Part shown: in pieces, positions 44,611-53,279 of the stretch
Numbering within the stretch: the stretch's first letter is position 1
Layout: every line of letters begins with the position of its first letter
Assembly (NCBI RefSeq): GCF_900142925.1
Contig: NZ_FRCN01000019.1
Coordinates: 82,182 to 146,181, forward strand
From: Chitinophaga sp. CF418
GTDB taxonomy: Bacteria > Bacteroidota > Bacteroidia > Chitinophagales > Chitinophagaceae
DNA length: 64,000 nt
Reading direction: 5' to 3'
The notes under the pieces: generated by a model
Databases searched by the model: none
Told to the model about the DNA's origin: nothing
What the model saw: only the letters and a program-made list of their open reading frames with translations
Program-made: the position numbers and the translations under genes

Positions 44611-46017
44611 ATGAATCAGTTATTACGCCAGGATCTAAACCAAGTTGACGCCTTCCTTCAAGAAGTAAAAGACTACAGCGTATCTTTTTTATCAAAGATA
44701 GACGCACTGCCGGTGAAATCCGCCAGCGCCGCATTTGAGCGTTTAGAACTACCACGAAAGGGAATGGGAGCGAAGAACACATTGTTACAATTCAACGAAC
44801 GGTATGGACAACACCTTACCGGCAATAGCGGCGCACGCAACTGGGGATTTGTAACAGGTGGCGCAACAGTACCGGCAATAGCCGGCGACTGGCTCACAGC
44901 AGTTTTCGATATGAATGCCGCGGATAAGGATACGGCACCATTACAGATAGAAACGGAAACCATTGCAATGCTCCGGCAACTGTTCGGGTTGCCGGAAGCA
45001 TTTTCCGGATGCTTCGTGACAGGAGCTACCATGGCTAATTTCGCAGGCCTCGCCATCGCAAGGCAATGGCTTGGAATACAACTGGGAGTAGACGTGGCCC
45101 AGGAAGGAATGGCCGCTTTGGCAAATGTGAAGATCATCTCCTGCACACCACATTCCAGTACGATAAAATCCCTGGCAATGTTGGGATTCGGAAGAAATGC
45201 CATACTGAAGTTATCCAGTCTGCCGGAAAGAGAAGCGATTGATATAACGGTATTGGAGAATTATCTGAAAGCACACAAAGGCGAACCACTGATCGTTGTA
45301 GCCAGCGCAGGTACTGTCAATACCGTAGACTTTGATGATCTCGAAGCCATTGCCAGACTAAAAAAGGAATACGGCTTCTGGTTGCATATAGATGCTGCAT
45401 TCGGCGCCTTCGCCGCCTGTGTGCCGGAGTACAGTCATCTGCTAAACGGTTGGGAAGCGGCAGACAGTATTACGATCGACGCACATAAATGGCTAAACGT
45501 TCCTTATGATGCCGCGATGATCTTCACCCGCCATCCACAGCTGCAGCTCGATACATTTAAGAATGCTGGCGCTGCTTACCTGGGAGATCCGGCTAAGGAC
45601 TTTAAATATAGTAACTACACACCTGAAAACTCGCGACGACTGCGTGCACTGCCCGCCTGGTATTCGCTGATGGCCTATGGAGCGGACGGTTATGCTGATA
45701 TCGTGAGTAATAATATACAGTTAGCACGGCAGCTGGGAGCACTGATACAAGAGAACGACGCATTCCGTTTACTGGCGCCTGTCAGATTATGTGTGGTCTG
45801 TTTCACGTTGAATGTGGCCGACGAAGAGAAGCAGGCGGCTACAGATGCCTTGCTGAAGGCCCTGGATGATAGCGGACAAGTGATGATGACGTCTACAGTG
45901 TACCAGGGAGTGCCGGCCATCCGCGCAGCATTGGTAAACTGGCGTACTACAGAGAATGACCTCGCCATTGTGTGGGAGGAAATGAAACAGCAAACAGCAG
46001 CGCTGACAGTAAAATAA
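44611..46017 (+). CDS. PLP-dependent group II decarboxylase
   Basis: 468 aa of the aromatic-L-amino-acid/glutamate decarboxylase family (fold type I). PLP lysine K293 in ITIDAHKWLNVPYD, stacking histidine H181 in CTPHSS, D261 in HIDAAFG. Substrate cannot be read from the sequence. An EamA-type exporter gene starts 41 nt later, so the pair may make and export an amine or related product. Confidence 0.88.
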   Translation: MNQLLRQDLNQVDAFLQEVKDYSVSFLSKIDALPVKSASAAFERLELPRKGMGAKNTLLQFNERYGQHLTGNSGARNWGFVTGGATVPAIAGDWLTAVFDMNAADKDTAPLQIETETIAMLRQLFGLPEAFSGCFVTGATMANFAGLAIARQWLGIQLGVDVAQEGMAALANVKIISCTPHSSTIKSLAMLGFGRNAILKLSSLPEREAIDITVLENYLKAHKGEPLIVVASAGTVNTVDFDDLEAIARLKKEYGFWLHIDAAFGAFAACVPEYSHLLNGWEAADSITIDAHKWLNVPYDAAMIFTRHPQLQLDTFKNAGAAYLGDPAKDFKYSNYTPENSRRLRALPAWYSLMAYGADGYADIVSNNIQLARQLGALIQENDAFRLLAPVRLCVVCFTLNVADEEKQAATDALLKALDDSGQVMMTSTVYQGVPAIRAALVNWRTTENDLAIVWEEMKQQTAALTVK

Positions 46018-46058
46018 CCTTCATAGGTATCGTTCACAACCAAAAACAACTTCGGAGT

Positions 46059-46976
46059 ATGAAAAAGTCAAACACGAATGCCTATATGGCATTAGTGGTA
46101 GTCAGTATTTTCTGGGGTACCACTTACCTGGCCTCCAGGATCGGCGTACGCCACATGCATGGTCTTATGCTGGCGGGAATCAGGCAGACAATTGCAGGTA
46201 TGCTTTTAACAAGTTTCTTTTTGCTGAAGGGATATAAGTTTCCGGAAAAGGTTGTCTTGTCGCGCCTCTTCGTGATCGGTGTGATGATGCTCTGTCTGAG
46301 CAATGGCCTGATCACATGGGCAATGCAGTATATACCCAGCGGACTTTGTGCGATCATTGTAGCAACAGTGCCGATCTGGATAACTATATTCAGTTACTTC
46401 CTGGTGCAACGTACGAAGTTCACGATCCTGCTGGTGGCAGGAATGCTGATCGGGTTATTGGGCGTAGGTGGTATCTTCTATGATTATCTTTCAAGTCTGA
46501 CCAATCCGGAATTCCGCTTCGGGATCTTTCTGACACTGGTAGCCTGTATCAGCTGGGCGATAGGATCAGTGTTGACAGCACGCTGGGCGCTGAAGATCAA
46601 CTTTCTTTATGGCGCGGGATTCCAGATGTTATTCAGTGGAATCGTTATGACGATTGTGGCAACAATGATGGGACAGTCGTTACCGTTAGACGGATTTAAT
46701 ATTGAGTTGTGGGGTAGTTTGCTATACCTGATCTTTATAGGATCGATATTGGGATATTCATCTTATGTGTTCGTGTTGAATAATCTGCCGCCTTCCCTTG
46801 CATCCGTATATGCTTATATCAATCCGATAGTAGCTGTATTGCTGGGATGGCTGATCCTGCAGGAGCACCTGAACTGGGTAACAGGTCTTTCCTGCATGGT
46901 AACGCTGGGAGGCGTGTACATGGTCAACAGAGCTGTCAATAAAAACAAACAACAATATGGCACCACTACAAAGTAA
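46059..46976 (+). CDS. EamA/DMT-family transporter
   Basis: 305 aa from ATG 46059 (MKKSNTNAYM); upstream in-frame codons lie within the decarboxylase gene. Ten TM segments in two EamA repeats (VVSIFWGTTYLASRIGVRHM in the first, ACISWAIGSVLTARWAL in the second). It belongs to the drug/metabolite transporter superfamily. Its end overlaps the next gene start by 20 nt (46957-46976). Confidence 0.92.
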   Translation: MKKSNTNAYMALVVVSIFWGTTYLASRIGVRHMHGLMLAGIRQTIAGMLLTSFFLLKGYKFPEKVVLSRLFVIGVMMLCLSNGLITWAMQYIPSGLCAIIVATVPIWITIFSYFLVQRTKFTILLVAGMLIGLLGVGGIFYDYLSSLTNPEFRFGIFLTLVACISWAIGSVLTARWALKINFLYGAGFQMLFSGIVMTIVATMMGQSLPLDGFNIELWGSLLYLIFIGSILGYSSYVFVLNNLPPSLASVYAYINPIVAVLLGWLILQEHLNWVTGLSCMVTLGGVYMVNRAVNKNKQQYGTTTK

Positions 46977-47892
46977 TGAAGTAAAACTGGTTGACTATAT
47001 ACCGGCTTATCAGCCACATTTCGAGCGACTGAACAAGTGGTGGATAGAAAAGTATTTTACGGTAGAGCCGGTGGATGAGGACGTGCTTGGTAAGCCCGAC
47101 CAGCATATCATTGCAAAGGGAGGAGATATCATTTTTGCGATGGTTGGTGAAACAATTGCAGGCACTGTAGCGTTAAAATCTATAGACGCAGAGACAGCAG
47201 AGATGACCAAGATGGCTGTTGATGAAGCATATCAGGGACACCGGATAGGTTGGAAACTAGCTGAGGGTATCCTGGAAGTGGCCAGGAAGAAGGGATTGAA
47301 AAAAGTTGTCTTGTACTCTAATACTAAACTGGTACCAGCACTGAACATGTATCAGAAACTGGGATTCCGGGAAATACCGGTGGAAGAAGGGCGCTACGAG
47401 CGCAGCACCATCAAAATGGAAATAGTATTTGGTGAAGAAAACAGGCATTATGCTATAGCTGATGGATTAATAGATGCAATAAATGCAGCGGTGCCGCTTT
47501 TAAAACAAATCCCTGAAACCGTAGCAGCAGAGCGGATTAGCAGAGGTAAGTGGAGTCCGAAAGAGATAATCGGACATCTTATTGATTCAGCAATTAATAA
47601 TAATGTTCGTTTTATACGATCTCAACAGATATCTTTGTTGGAGATTCCTGGATATGCGCAGGATTTTTGGGTAAAGGGACAAGCCTGGCAGTTCAGCAGC
47701 TGGCAGGAATTGATTGAGTTATGGGCGGGAATGAATAAGCATCTGGCGTTGACTGTACGCGCCATACCCGCGAAGGCACTACAACATCTGATAAAGATTA
47801 ATGAGAAAGAACCTGTCACACTGGAATATGTGGTGACGGATTATTTAGAGCATTTAAAACACCACCTAACGCAGGTGAAAATAATATTATAA
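46957..47892 (+). CDS. GNAT acetyltransferase fused to a DinB-fold domain
   Basis: 311 aa. N-terminal GNAT domain, residues 1-155 (KMAVDEAYQGHRIGWKLAEG is motif A for acetyl-CoA; LYSNTKLVPALNMYQKLGFR is motif B). C-terminal DinB-like four-helix bundle, about 160-311, with GKWSPKEIIGHLIDSAINNN and DYLEHLKHHLTQV supplying His ligands. Two catalytic modules in one chain imply a coupled modification, but the substrate is unknown. Overlaps the upstream exporter gene, so it is in the same transcript. Confidence 0.88.
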   Translation: MAPLQSNEVKLVDYIPAYQPHFERLNKWWIEKYFTVEPVDEDVLGKPDQHIIAKGGDIIFAMVGETIAGTVALKSIDAETAEMTKMAVDEAYQGHRIGWKLAEGILEVARKKGLKKVVLYSNTKLVPALNMYQKLGFREIPVEEGRYERSTIKMEIVFGEENRHYAIADGLIDAINAAVPLLKQIPETVAAERISRGKWSPKEIIGHLIDSAINNNVRFIRSQQISLLEIPGYAQDFWVKGQAWQFSSWQELIELWAGMNKHLALTVRAIPAKALQHLIKINEKEPVTLEYVVTDYLEHLKHHLTQVKIIL

Positions 47893-47953
47893 AGATACGA
47901 TTTAGATTTAGGTATGATGTTCAAAAGGTATTTACCGCCGACATCTGGTTGAC

Positions 47954-47986
47954 ACCGTCTCGTTTCCAACGAGGCGGTTTTTTTTT
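47954..47986 (+). terminator. Intrinsic terminator
   Basis: ACCGTCTCGT and AACGAGGCGGT form an 11-bp stem (one G-T) with a short TTCC loop, followed by nine T. It ends the decarboxylase/exporter/GNAT-DinB unit. Confidence 0.85.
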
Positions 47987-48000
47987 GCTTTCTTTGCTAT

Positions 48001-48558
48001 ATGGATACACAAGCAAATCCCTGGACGATCTTATCCAGTGAAAGAAAATATGATAACCCGTGGATAAGGATAACAGAACATCAGGTCCTGAATCCATCCG
48101 GAGGCAGAGGCATTTATGGCATAGTACACTTTAAGAATGCCGCTATTGGTGTGGTAGCCCTGGATGAGGATAACCATATCTACCTGGTGGGGCAATACCG
48201 TTTTGCATTGGAGCAGTTCACCTGGGAGATCCCCGAGGGTGGAGGACCGCTGGGTGGAGATCCGCTGGTGAGCGCTAAAAGGGAGCTACTGGAGGAAACC
48301 GGCCTGGTAGCCAGCGACTGGACACCCATTGTGAAGATGCACCTGTCCAACTCCGTTTGTGATGAAGCGGGTGTGGTGTACCTGGCCCGCGGACTGGAAC
48401 AAAGGACGGCAGAACCCGAAGAAACGGAGCAGCTGTATGTTAAAAAGGTACCTTTTGAGACAGCCTACCAGATGGTCAAAAACTATGAAATCACCGACTC
48501 CCTGTCCATTGCCGCCATTCAGAAGATAAAGCTGATGATGCTGGAAGGAGAGATATGA
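48001..48558 (+). CDS. NUDIX hydrolase (ADP-ribose pyrophosphatase-like)
   Basis: 185 aa. Nudix box AKRELLEETGLV is intact in the Mg-binding REUxEE part; the first glutamate of the box is Gly in the EGGGPLGGDP segment. Preceding VGQYRFALEQFTWEIPEGGG is typical of ADP-ribose/nucleoside-diphosphate-sugar hydrolases. Start ATG lies 15 nt after the terminator T-run, with TTTCTTTG as a likely -7 box; so the mRNA may be nearly leaderless. Stop overlaps the next ATG (ATGA). Confidence 0.9.
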   Translation: MDTQANPWTILSSERKYDNPWIRITEHQVLNPSGGRGIYGIVHFKNAAIGVVALDEDNHIYLVGQYRFALEQFTWEIPEGGGPLGGDPLVSAKRELLEETGLVASDWTPIVKMHLSNSVCDEAGVVYLARGLEQRTAEPEETEQLYVKKVPFETAYQMVKNYEITDSLSIAAIQKIKLMMLEGEI

Positions 48559-49388
48559 GTTCCCCAATTGGCATTAAATTCCGTTCTTTGCAGATAATGG
48601 AACAAAGAAGATTTAAAAAGCCTGGTGGATTTCGCCAGCATGCCCCCAGACCAAAGGCATCGTCCATGGTGATTGGCAGGCAGCCGGTTGTGGAAGCGAT
48701 CAATGCAGGAAAGGCAATAGAGCGTATTTACATGTTGCGTGGCGCAACCGGGGATATCATCCCCCAGATCAAAAAGTTAGCCGATCAGTACAACATCCCG
48801 GTGAACCTTGTTCCGGTGGAAAAACTGAATGGATTGACGTCATTTAATCACCAGGGTGTCATTGCCATTACAGGGCAGATCAATTATCTTGACCTGCAGG
48901 ATGTGATATCACATGTGACCGAACAGGGAGAGACGCCATTGTTCCTCATTCTCGATGGGATCACTGACGTCCGTAATATTGGCGCTATCGCCCGTAGCGC
49001 TGTTTGCTGCGGCGCCCAGGCCATCATTATTCCCGACAGGGGAATAGCTGCGCTGAACGAGGAAGCCATCAAATCTTCCGCCGGCGCCCTGGAAAGGATC
49101 TCTGTATGCCGGGTGAACAGTCTGCTGAAAGCGATTGATACCCTTCACCTGAATGGCATTAAGGTGATTTCCAGCGAGATGGAGGCAGAAACCAAACTCT
49201 ATGACTGCCAGTTGCAGGAACCGGTAGCTGTGATCATGGGATCGGAAGACAAGGGTGTATACCCGGCCCTCCTGAAGGCGTCAGATACCCTGTTCCACAT
49301 TCCTATGGCCGGAAACTTCGAATCCTTCAACGTATCTGTTGCTGCAGGCATCATATTGTATGAAGCTATGAAGCAAAGAGGCGCATAA
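48555..49388 (+). CDS. rlmB: TrmH/SpoU-family 23S rRNA 2'-O-ribose methyltransferase (RlmB)
   Basis: 277 aa from ATG 48555, which overlaps the nudix stop; ATG 48597 (MEQRRFKKPGG) is equally plausible. An N-terminal substrate-binding domain (VIGRQPVVEAINAGKAIERI) and the SpoU knot with motif 1 DVRNIGAIARSA, motif 2 IMGSEDKGVYP and motif 3 FESFNVSVAAGI (Asn-Ser-Leu in most members is Glu-Ser-Phe here). It methylates G2251-equivalent of 23S rRNA. Confidence 0.93.
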   Translation: MSSPIGIKFRSLQIMEQRRFKKPGGFRQHAPRPKASSMVIGRQPVVEAINAGKAIERIYMLRGATGDIIPQIKKLADQYNIPVNLVPVEKLNGLTSFNHQGVIAITGQINYLDLQDVISHVTEQGETPLFLILDGITDVRNIGAIARSAVCCGAQAIIIPDRGIAALNEEAIKSSAGALERISVCRVNSLLKAIDTLHLNGIKVISSEMEAETKLYDCQLQEPVAVIMGSEDKGVYPALLKASDTLFHIPMAGNFESFNVSVAAGIILYEAMKQRGA

Positions 49389-49402
49389 AAAATCACCAGT
49401 AA

Positions 49403-50248
49403 ATGAAACTGATCGAATGTCCACGTGATGCCATGCAAGGCTGGCACAGGCTAATAAGCACGGATGAAAAGGTAGCATATCTGAATGCGCTGCTGAAAGT
49501 AGGGTTTGATACCCTCGATTGTGGCAGCTTCGTATCTCCTAAAACCATCCCCCAGATGGCAGATACCGCTGAGGTGATCTCCCGCCTGGATATGACCGGT
49601 ACAAAAACTAAACTGCTGGCTATTGTGGCCAATCAGCGGGGTGCTGAAGAAGCTGTGGTGTTCGATGAGATTGCTTACCTGGGATATCCTTTTTCCATAT
49701 CAGAAACTTTTCAGCTACGGAATACCAACAAGACCATCCTGGCCTCCATGGAGCTGGTAGAAACTCTCCAGGAACTGTGCATTAAAAACAGCAAACAGCT
49801 GGTGGTCTATATATCCATGGGATTTGGTAATCCTTATGGAGATCACTACGATGCCTCCATTGCCCTTCGCTGGGTGGATGAGCTGGTACAGCGGGATATT
49901 GCGATAATCTCCCTGGCTGATACAGTGGGTGTGGCCAATCCTGAGATCATTACCAAACTGTACTCAACCTTAATACCGGCCTACCCGTTGGTAGAGTTTG
50001 GCGCACATTTTCATTCTGCGCCTCAGCGTTGGGAGGAAAAAGTAGCGGCAGCCTACGATCAGGGTTGCAGACGTTTCGATAGTGCGATCAAGGGAATTGG
50101 TGGCTGTCCGATGGCACACAATGAACTGGTAGGGAACCTGGCAACCGAGCGTCTGCTGGATTTCAGTGTGGAACGACATGAACAGCTGGGCCTTGACATA
50201 ACAGCACTCTGGGCTGCTCAGGAAATTGCGGACCGTATTTTTTATTAG
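49403..50248 (+). CDS. Hydroxymethylglutaryl-CoA lyase
   Basis: 281 aa TIM barrel. The catalytic Arg-Asp is in IECPRDAMQGW, metal ligands include the HFH of GAHFHSAPQ, and the C-terminal cysteine loop is IKGIGGCPMA. It splits HMG-CoA to acetoacetate and acetyl-CoA in leucine breakdown; related Bacteroidota enzymes may act on other 3-hydroxy-3-methyl CoA esters. Overlaps no gene; GSCFA starts 4 nt after its stop. Confidence 0.92.
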   Translation: MKLIECPRDAMQGWHRLISTDEKVAYLNALLKVGFDTLDCGSFVSPKTIPQMADTAEVISRLDMTGTKTKLLAIVANQRGAEEAVVFDEIAYLGYPFSISETFQLRNTNKTILASMELVETLQELCIKNSKQLVVYISMGFGNPYGDHYDASIALRWVDELVQRDIAIISLADTVGVANPEIITKLYSTLIPAYPLVEFGAHFHSAPQRWEEKVAAAYDQGCRRFDSAIKGIGGCPMAHNELVGNLATERLLDFSVERHEQLGLDITALWAAQEIADRIFY

Positions 50249-50252
50249 TATC

Positions 50253-51233
50253 ATGACAAACTTTCGCCTGACATTTCCTGTTTCTCCGATTGCAACACCT
50301 GTCCGGTATACTGATAAAATACTGATGATGGGATCCTGTTTTGCAGAGGAGATAGGGGAACGTTTACAACAATATCATTTTGATGCCCTGGTGAATCCCC
50401 ATGGCATCTTATATAACCCGATCAGCATCACCCAGGCGCTGCACACCTATCTCGATGGGAAACAATATACTGTGGATGATCTCTTTTCTCACGGCGATTT
50501 ATGGCATAGCTGGGACCATCACAGCCGTTTTTCCGGACTGGAGATGGAAGAGGTACTGGCAGGGATCAATGCAGCGCAGGAATCGGCCACTAAACGATTG
50601 GAAGAGGCTGACTGGCTGATCATTACGCTTGGATCGGCATACACCTATACGCTCGCTTCCGGCAATCAGATAGTAGGCAATTGCCATAAGGTACCTTCCT
50701 CTCATTTTCATAAGAGATTACTCTCCCCGCCAGATGCGATTTCTGCATTGGATAACCTGATGCATCGTCTTTTCTTCCGGAACAGGAACGTAAAGATCAT
50801 GTTTACAATAAGTCCTGTGCGTTACGCCAGGGATGGGGTAGTGGAGAATAATCTCAGTAAAGCGGTATTGATACAAACAGTACATCACCTGGTCAATAAA
50901 TTCGACAGGCTGTTTTATTTCCCCGCCTATGAACTGGTGATAGACGACTTGCGGGATTACCGTTTTTATAAAGAGGATCTGGTACATCCCAATGAACTGG
51001 CCGTCAATTACGTATGGGATCATTTTACGGCCAGCTGCGTATCAGAAGAGGGACGCCGGCTGTTACCGCTGGTTGCGGAGATCAACCGTGCCAGGCAACA
51101 TAGGCCATTCAATCCGGCCAGCAGTCAGCATCAGCAATTTCTTCAGACTTATGCAGGGAAAACGAAGCAGTTAATGAAAGAATATCCATTTCTAAGGCTG
51201 GAAGAAATACTGGCTTATTTTGAAGCGGATTAA
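50253..51233 (+). CDS. GSCFA domain protein
   Basis: 326 aa from ATG 50253; an earlier in-frame ATG (50226) falls inside the HMG-CoA lyase gene. The name-giving motif is at residues 27-31 (LMMGSCFAEEIG), followed by VNPHGILYNPISI and a distant HPNELAVNYVW with the conserved histidine, which fits an SGNH/GDSL-like hydrolase fold. The family is common in Bacteroidota; activity unknown. Confidence 0.88.
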   Translation: MTNFRLTFPVSPIATPVRYTDKILMMGSCFAEEIGERLQQYHFDALVNPHGILYNPISITQALHTYLDGKQYTVDDLFSHGDLWHSWDHHSRFSGLEMEEVLAGINAAQESATKRLEEADWLIITLGSAYTYTLASGNQIVGNCHKVPSSHFHKRLLSPPDAISALDNLMHRLFFRNRNVKIMFTISPVRYARDGVVENNLSKAVLIQTVHHLVNKFDRLFYFPAYELVIDDLRDYRFYKEDLVHPNELAVNYVWDHFTASCVSEEGRRLLPLVAEINRARQHRPFNPASSQHQQFLQTYAGKTKQLMKEYPFLRLEEILAYFEAD

Positions 51234-51244
51234 GGTATTGCTTT

Positions 51245-51389
51245 GGTTTCAGATGAGAGAGGCCGGGCTGTATCCCTTTTCGAGGTCCTTACCATTTAGC
51301 TTTATCAGTCGTGTGGGGCAATTGAATATTTATTAAACCCCTGGTCAAGCGTGTCGGCACTCTCAAAGGGATAAGGTCCATCTGAACCC
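51245..51389 (+). repeat. Dispersed structured element, copy D
   Basis: Left arm from 51245 (GGTTTCAGATGAGAGA, then CCGGGCTGTATCCC), right arm ending 51389 (CTCAAAGGGATAAGG, then CCATCTGAACCC). The core contains GGTCCTTACCATTTAGC and ATTTATTAAACCCCTGG. It lies at the end of the GSCFA gene. Left-arm ends of C and D are alike while the partner arms keep pairing. Confidence 0.8.
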
Positions 51390-51443
51390 GCCGCAGTTGA
51401 AGTGTTCCGCTAATAGTAGGACGTTTTGTAATCAGAAATACAA

Positions 51444-51478
51444 AAGAGGGATTTACGCTTATTACGCAAATCCCTCTT
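51444..51478. terminator. Bidirectional terminator hairpin
   Basis: AAGAGGGATTT and AAATCCCTCTT form an 11-bp perfect stem extended by ACG/CGC pairs, with A-rich and T-rich flanks on both sides (CAAAAGAGG, TCTTCTTT). It separates the GSCFA end from the convergent MFS gene. Confidence 0.8.
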
Positions 51479-51518
51479 CTTTATAAGCAATAAAAGATGT
51501 CCTCTTTTATATTTCCTA

Positions 51519-51629
51519 TTACCGTTCAGTCTTGCCATAGCCGAAATGCCTGATCTGCGGCGGTTTCAGATGGCGATGCAGGGCCTGGAAACCAACAGCC
51601 ACAAAAACGATCTCAGTCCAAAGCAGCAC
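51519..51629 (-). CDS. Possible 36-residue protein downstream of the MFS gene
   Basis: A GTG codon shares the last base of the MFS stop codon (TAGTG), and the frame runs 36 codons (LLWTEIVFVAVGF, then FQALHRHLKPPQIRHFGYGK) to a TAA. The one-base overlap with the transporter stop is typical of translational coupling, and the N-terminal half is hydrophobic. No homology known to me. It could be a chance frame. Confidence 0.25.
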   Translation of the reverse strand: MLLWTEIVFVAVGFQALHRHLKPPQIRHFGYGKTER

Positions 51630-53113
51630 TAATCCTGGTTAATCATATTCCCCTTGATCCCCACTATGCCCACTACAAAGCATATCAACGCAATAATGAT
51701 CGGGTAGAACAACCCTGCCAGATGATGATGTGTTTGTGTCACGAGTAAGGTGGATACCGTCGGTAATAATCCTCCGAAAACCCCATTCCCGATATGATAA
51801 GGTAAGGACATGGAAGTATACCGGATACGGGTAGGGAAGAGCTCTACCAGGAAGGCCGCTATCGGACCGTATACCATGGTAACGAAAATAACCTGTATGA
51901 ATACCAGCAGGATCAGCCACCAGAGTTGAGCATTGCTGACAATAACTTCTTTTACTACTTCAGATTTACCATCGGTAACGGTGACTGTCTCCCTGGCTTT
52001 TGACCCATCAGTAAAGGTCCTGATCTTCACGGATTTCTCGATATTCTGCATTTTGTCATTCCGGGAGATGGAATTTTCGATGCTGTATTTAGTAGTATCT
52101 TCTGTTTTGAGACTGAGATCCGCCACGCGGTCCATACCCGCATAGATGGGGAAGTAAGCCAGCGCAGCGATAAGCATACCCGTCATCATGATCTTCTTAC
52201 GGCCGATTTTATCAGACAGTTTACCAAAGTAGATAAAGAACGGCGTACCCAGCACGAGTGCTACGGCGATAATGATATTGGACTGTACAAATTCTACCTG
52301 CATGGTTTTTTGCAGGAAAGAGAGGGCATAGAACTGGCCGGTATACCAGATCACACCTTGTCCCATAGCGGCGCCGAAAAGCGCCAGTAATACCAGCCGG
52401 AGATTCTCCTTTTTACCGAAGCTTTCCTTAATAGGATTAGTTGACGTTTTGCCCTCTGATTTCAGTTGCAGGAAAAGAGGGGATTCCTTGAGGCGTATGC
52501 GGATATAGTACGACATGATCACCAGTACGATGGACAGCCAGAACGGGATACGCCATCCCCAGCTGTTGAAATCTTCAGTCGTAAGACTGGTACGGGTGAT
52601 CAGTATGACAGCGAGTGAAACAAACAGCCCCAGGGTTGCGGTCGTCTGGATAAAACTGGTGTAATATCCCCGCTGATGATGGGGCGAATGTTCGGCTACA
52701 TAGGTAGCAGCGCCTCCGTATTCACCACCGAGGGCCAGGCCTTGTAATAGCCTTAATACCAATACGATAATCGGCGCCAGAATGCCTATACGCTGGTAAC
52801 TGGGGATGAGGCCGATGGCAAAAGTGGAACCACCCATGATCATTAAGGTGAGCAGGAAGGTGTACTTACGTCCGACAATATCTCCAAGTCTGCCAAAAAC
52901 AAGCGCTCCGAAAGGCCTTACGATGAATCCCACAGCAAAGGTTGCCAACGTGGCAATGTAGGCCAGATCAGGGTTGCTGGGCGGGAAGAACTTCTGGGAA
53001 ATGATAGCGGAAAGACTTCCAAAAATGTAGAAATCGTACCACTCAATCAGTGTTCCTGCGGACGAGGCCAGTATTACCTGCCAGATGGATTGTGTAATTT
53101 TGCTGTTGTTCAT
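51629..53113 (-). CDS. MHS-family MFS transporter (ProP/KgtP type)
   Basis: 494 aa with twelve TM segments. MHS marks: GTLIEWYDFYIFGSLSA in TM1, ATFAVGFIVRPFGALVFGRL, GDIVGRKYTF loop, RLLQGLALGGEYGGAATYVA. A hydrophilic insert of about 60 residues lies after the DKIGRKK loop segment and the TM that follows it (VADLSLKTEDTTKY to KEVIVSNAQLWW), probably periplasmic between TM9 and TM10. Members take up small organic acids, betaine or sugars with protons; the substrate here is open. Confidence 0.92.
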   Translation of the reverse strand: MNNSKITQSIWQVILASSAGTLIEWYDFYIFGSLSAIISQKFFPPSNPDLAYIATLATFAVGFIVRPFGALVFGRLGDIVGRKYTFLLTLMIMGGSTFAIGLIPSYQRIGILAPIIVLVLRLLQGLALGGEYGGAATYVAEHSPHHQRGYYTSFIQTTATLGLFVSLAVILITRTSLTTEDFNSWGWRIPFWLSIVLVIMSYYIRIRLKESPLFLQLKSEGKTSTNPIKESFGKKENLRLVLLALFGAAMGQGVIWYTGQFYALSFLQKTMQVEFVQSNIIIAVALVLGTPFFIYFGKLSDKIGRKKIMMTGMLIAALAYFPIYAGMDRVADLSLKTEDTTKYSIENSISRNDKMQNIEKSVKIRTFTDGSKARETVTVTDGKSEVVKEVIVSNAQLWWLILLVFIQVIFVTMVYGPIAAFLVELFPTRIRYTSMSLPYHIGNGVFGGLLPTVSTLLVTQTHHHLAGLFYPIIIALICFVVGIVGIKGNMINQD

Positions 53114-53279
53114 ACGTGGTTACTTGGTTAATACGAATGTATAATATAGGAAAATTGTTGTAATTGTTATAGCATTTACATATTTCTATGGGGGAAAGGG
53201 TGGAATAAGGCGTCTGATATTAGAAGTATTTCTATTAACTTTATTTGGGACTTCAGGATTGCACACCACAAGAACAAAT

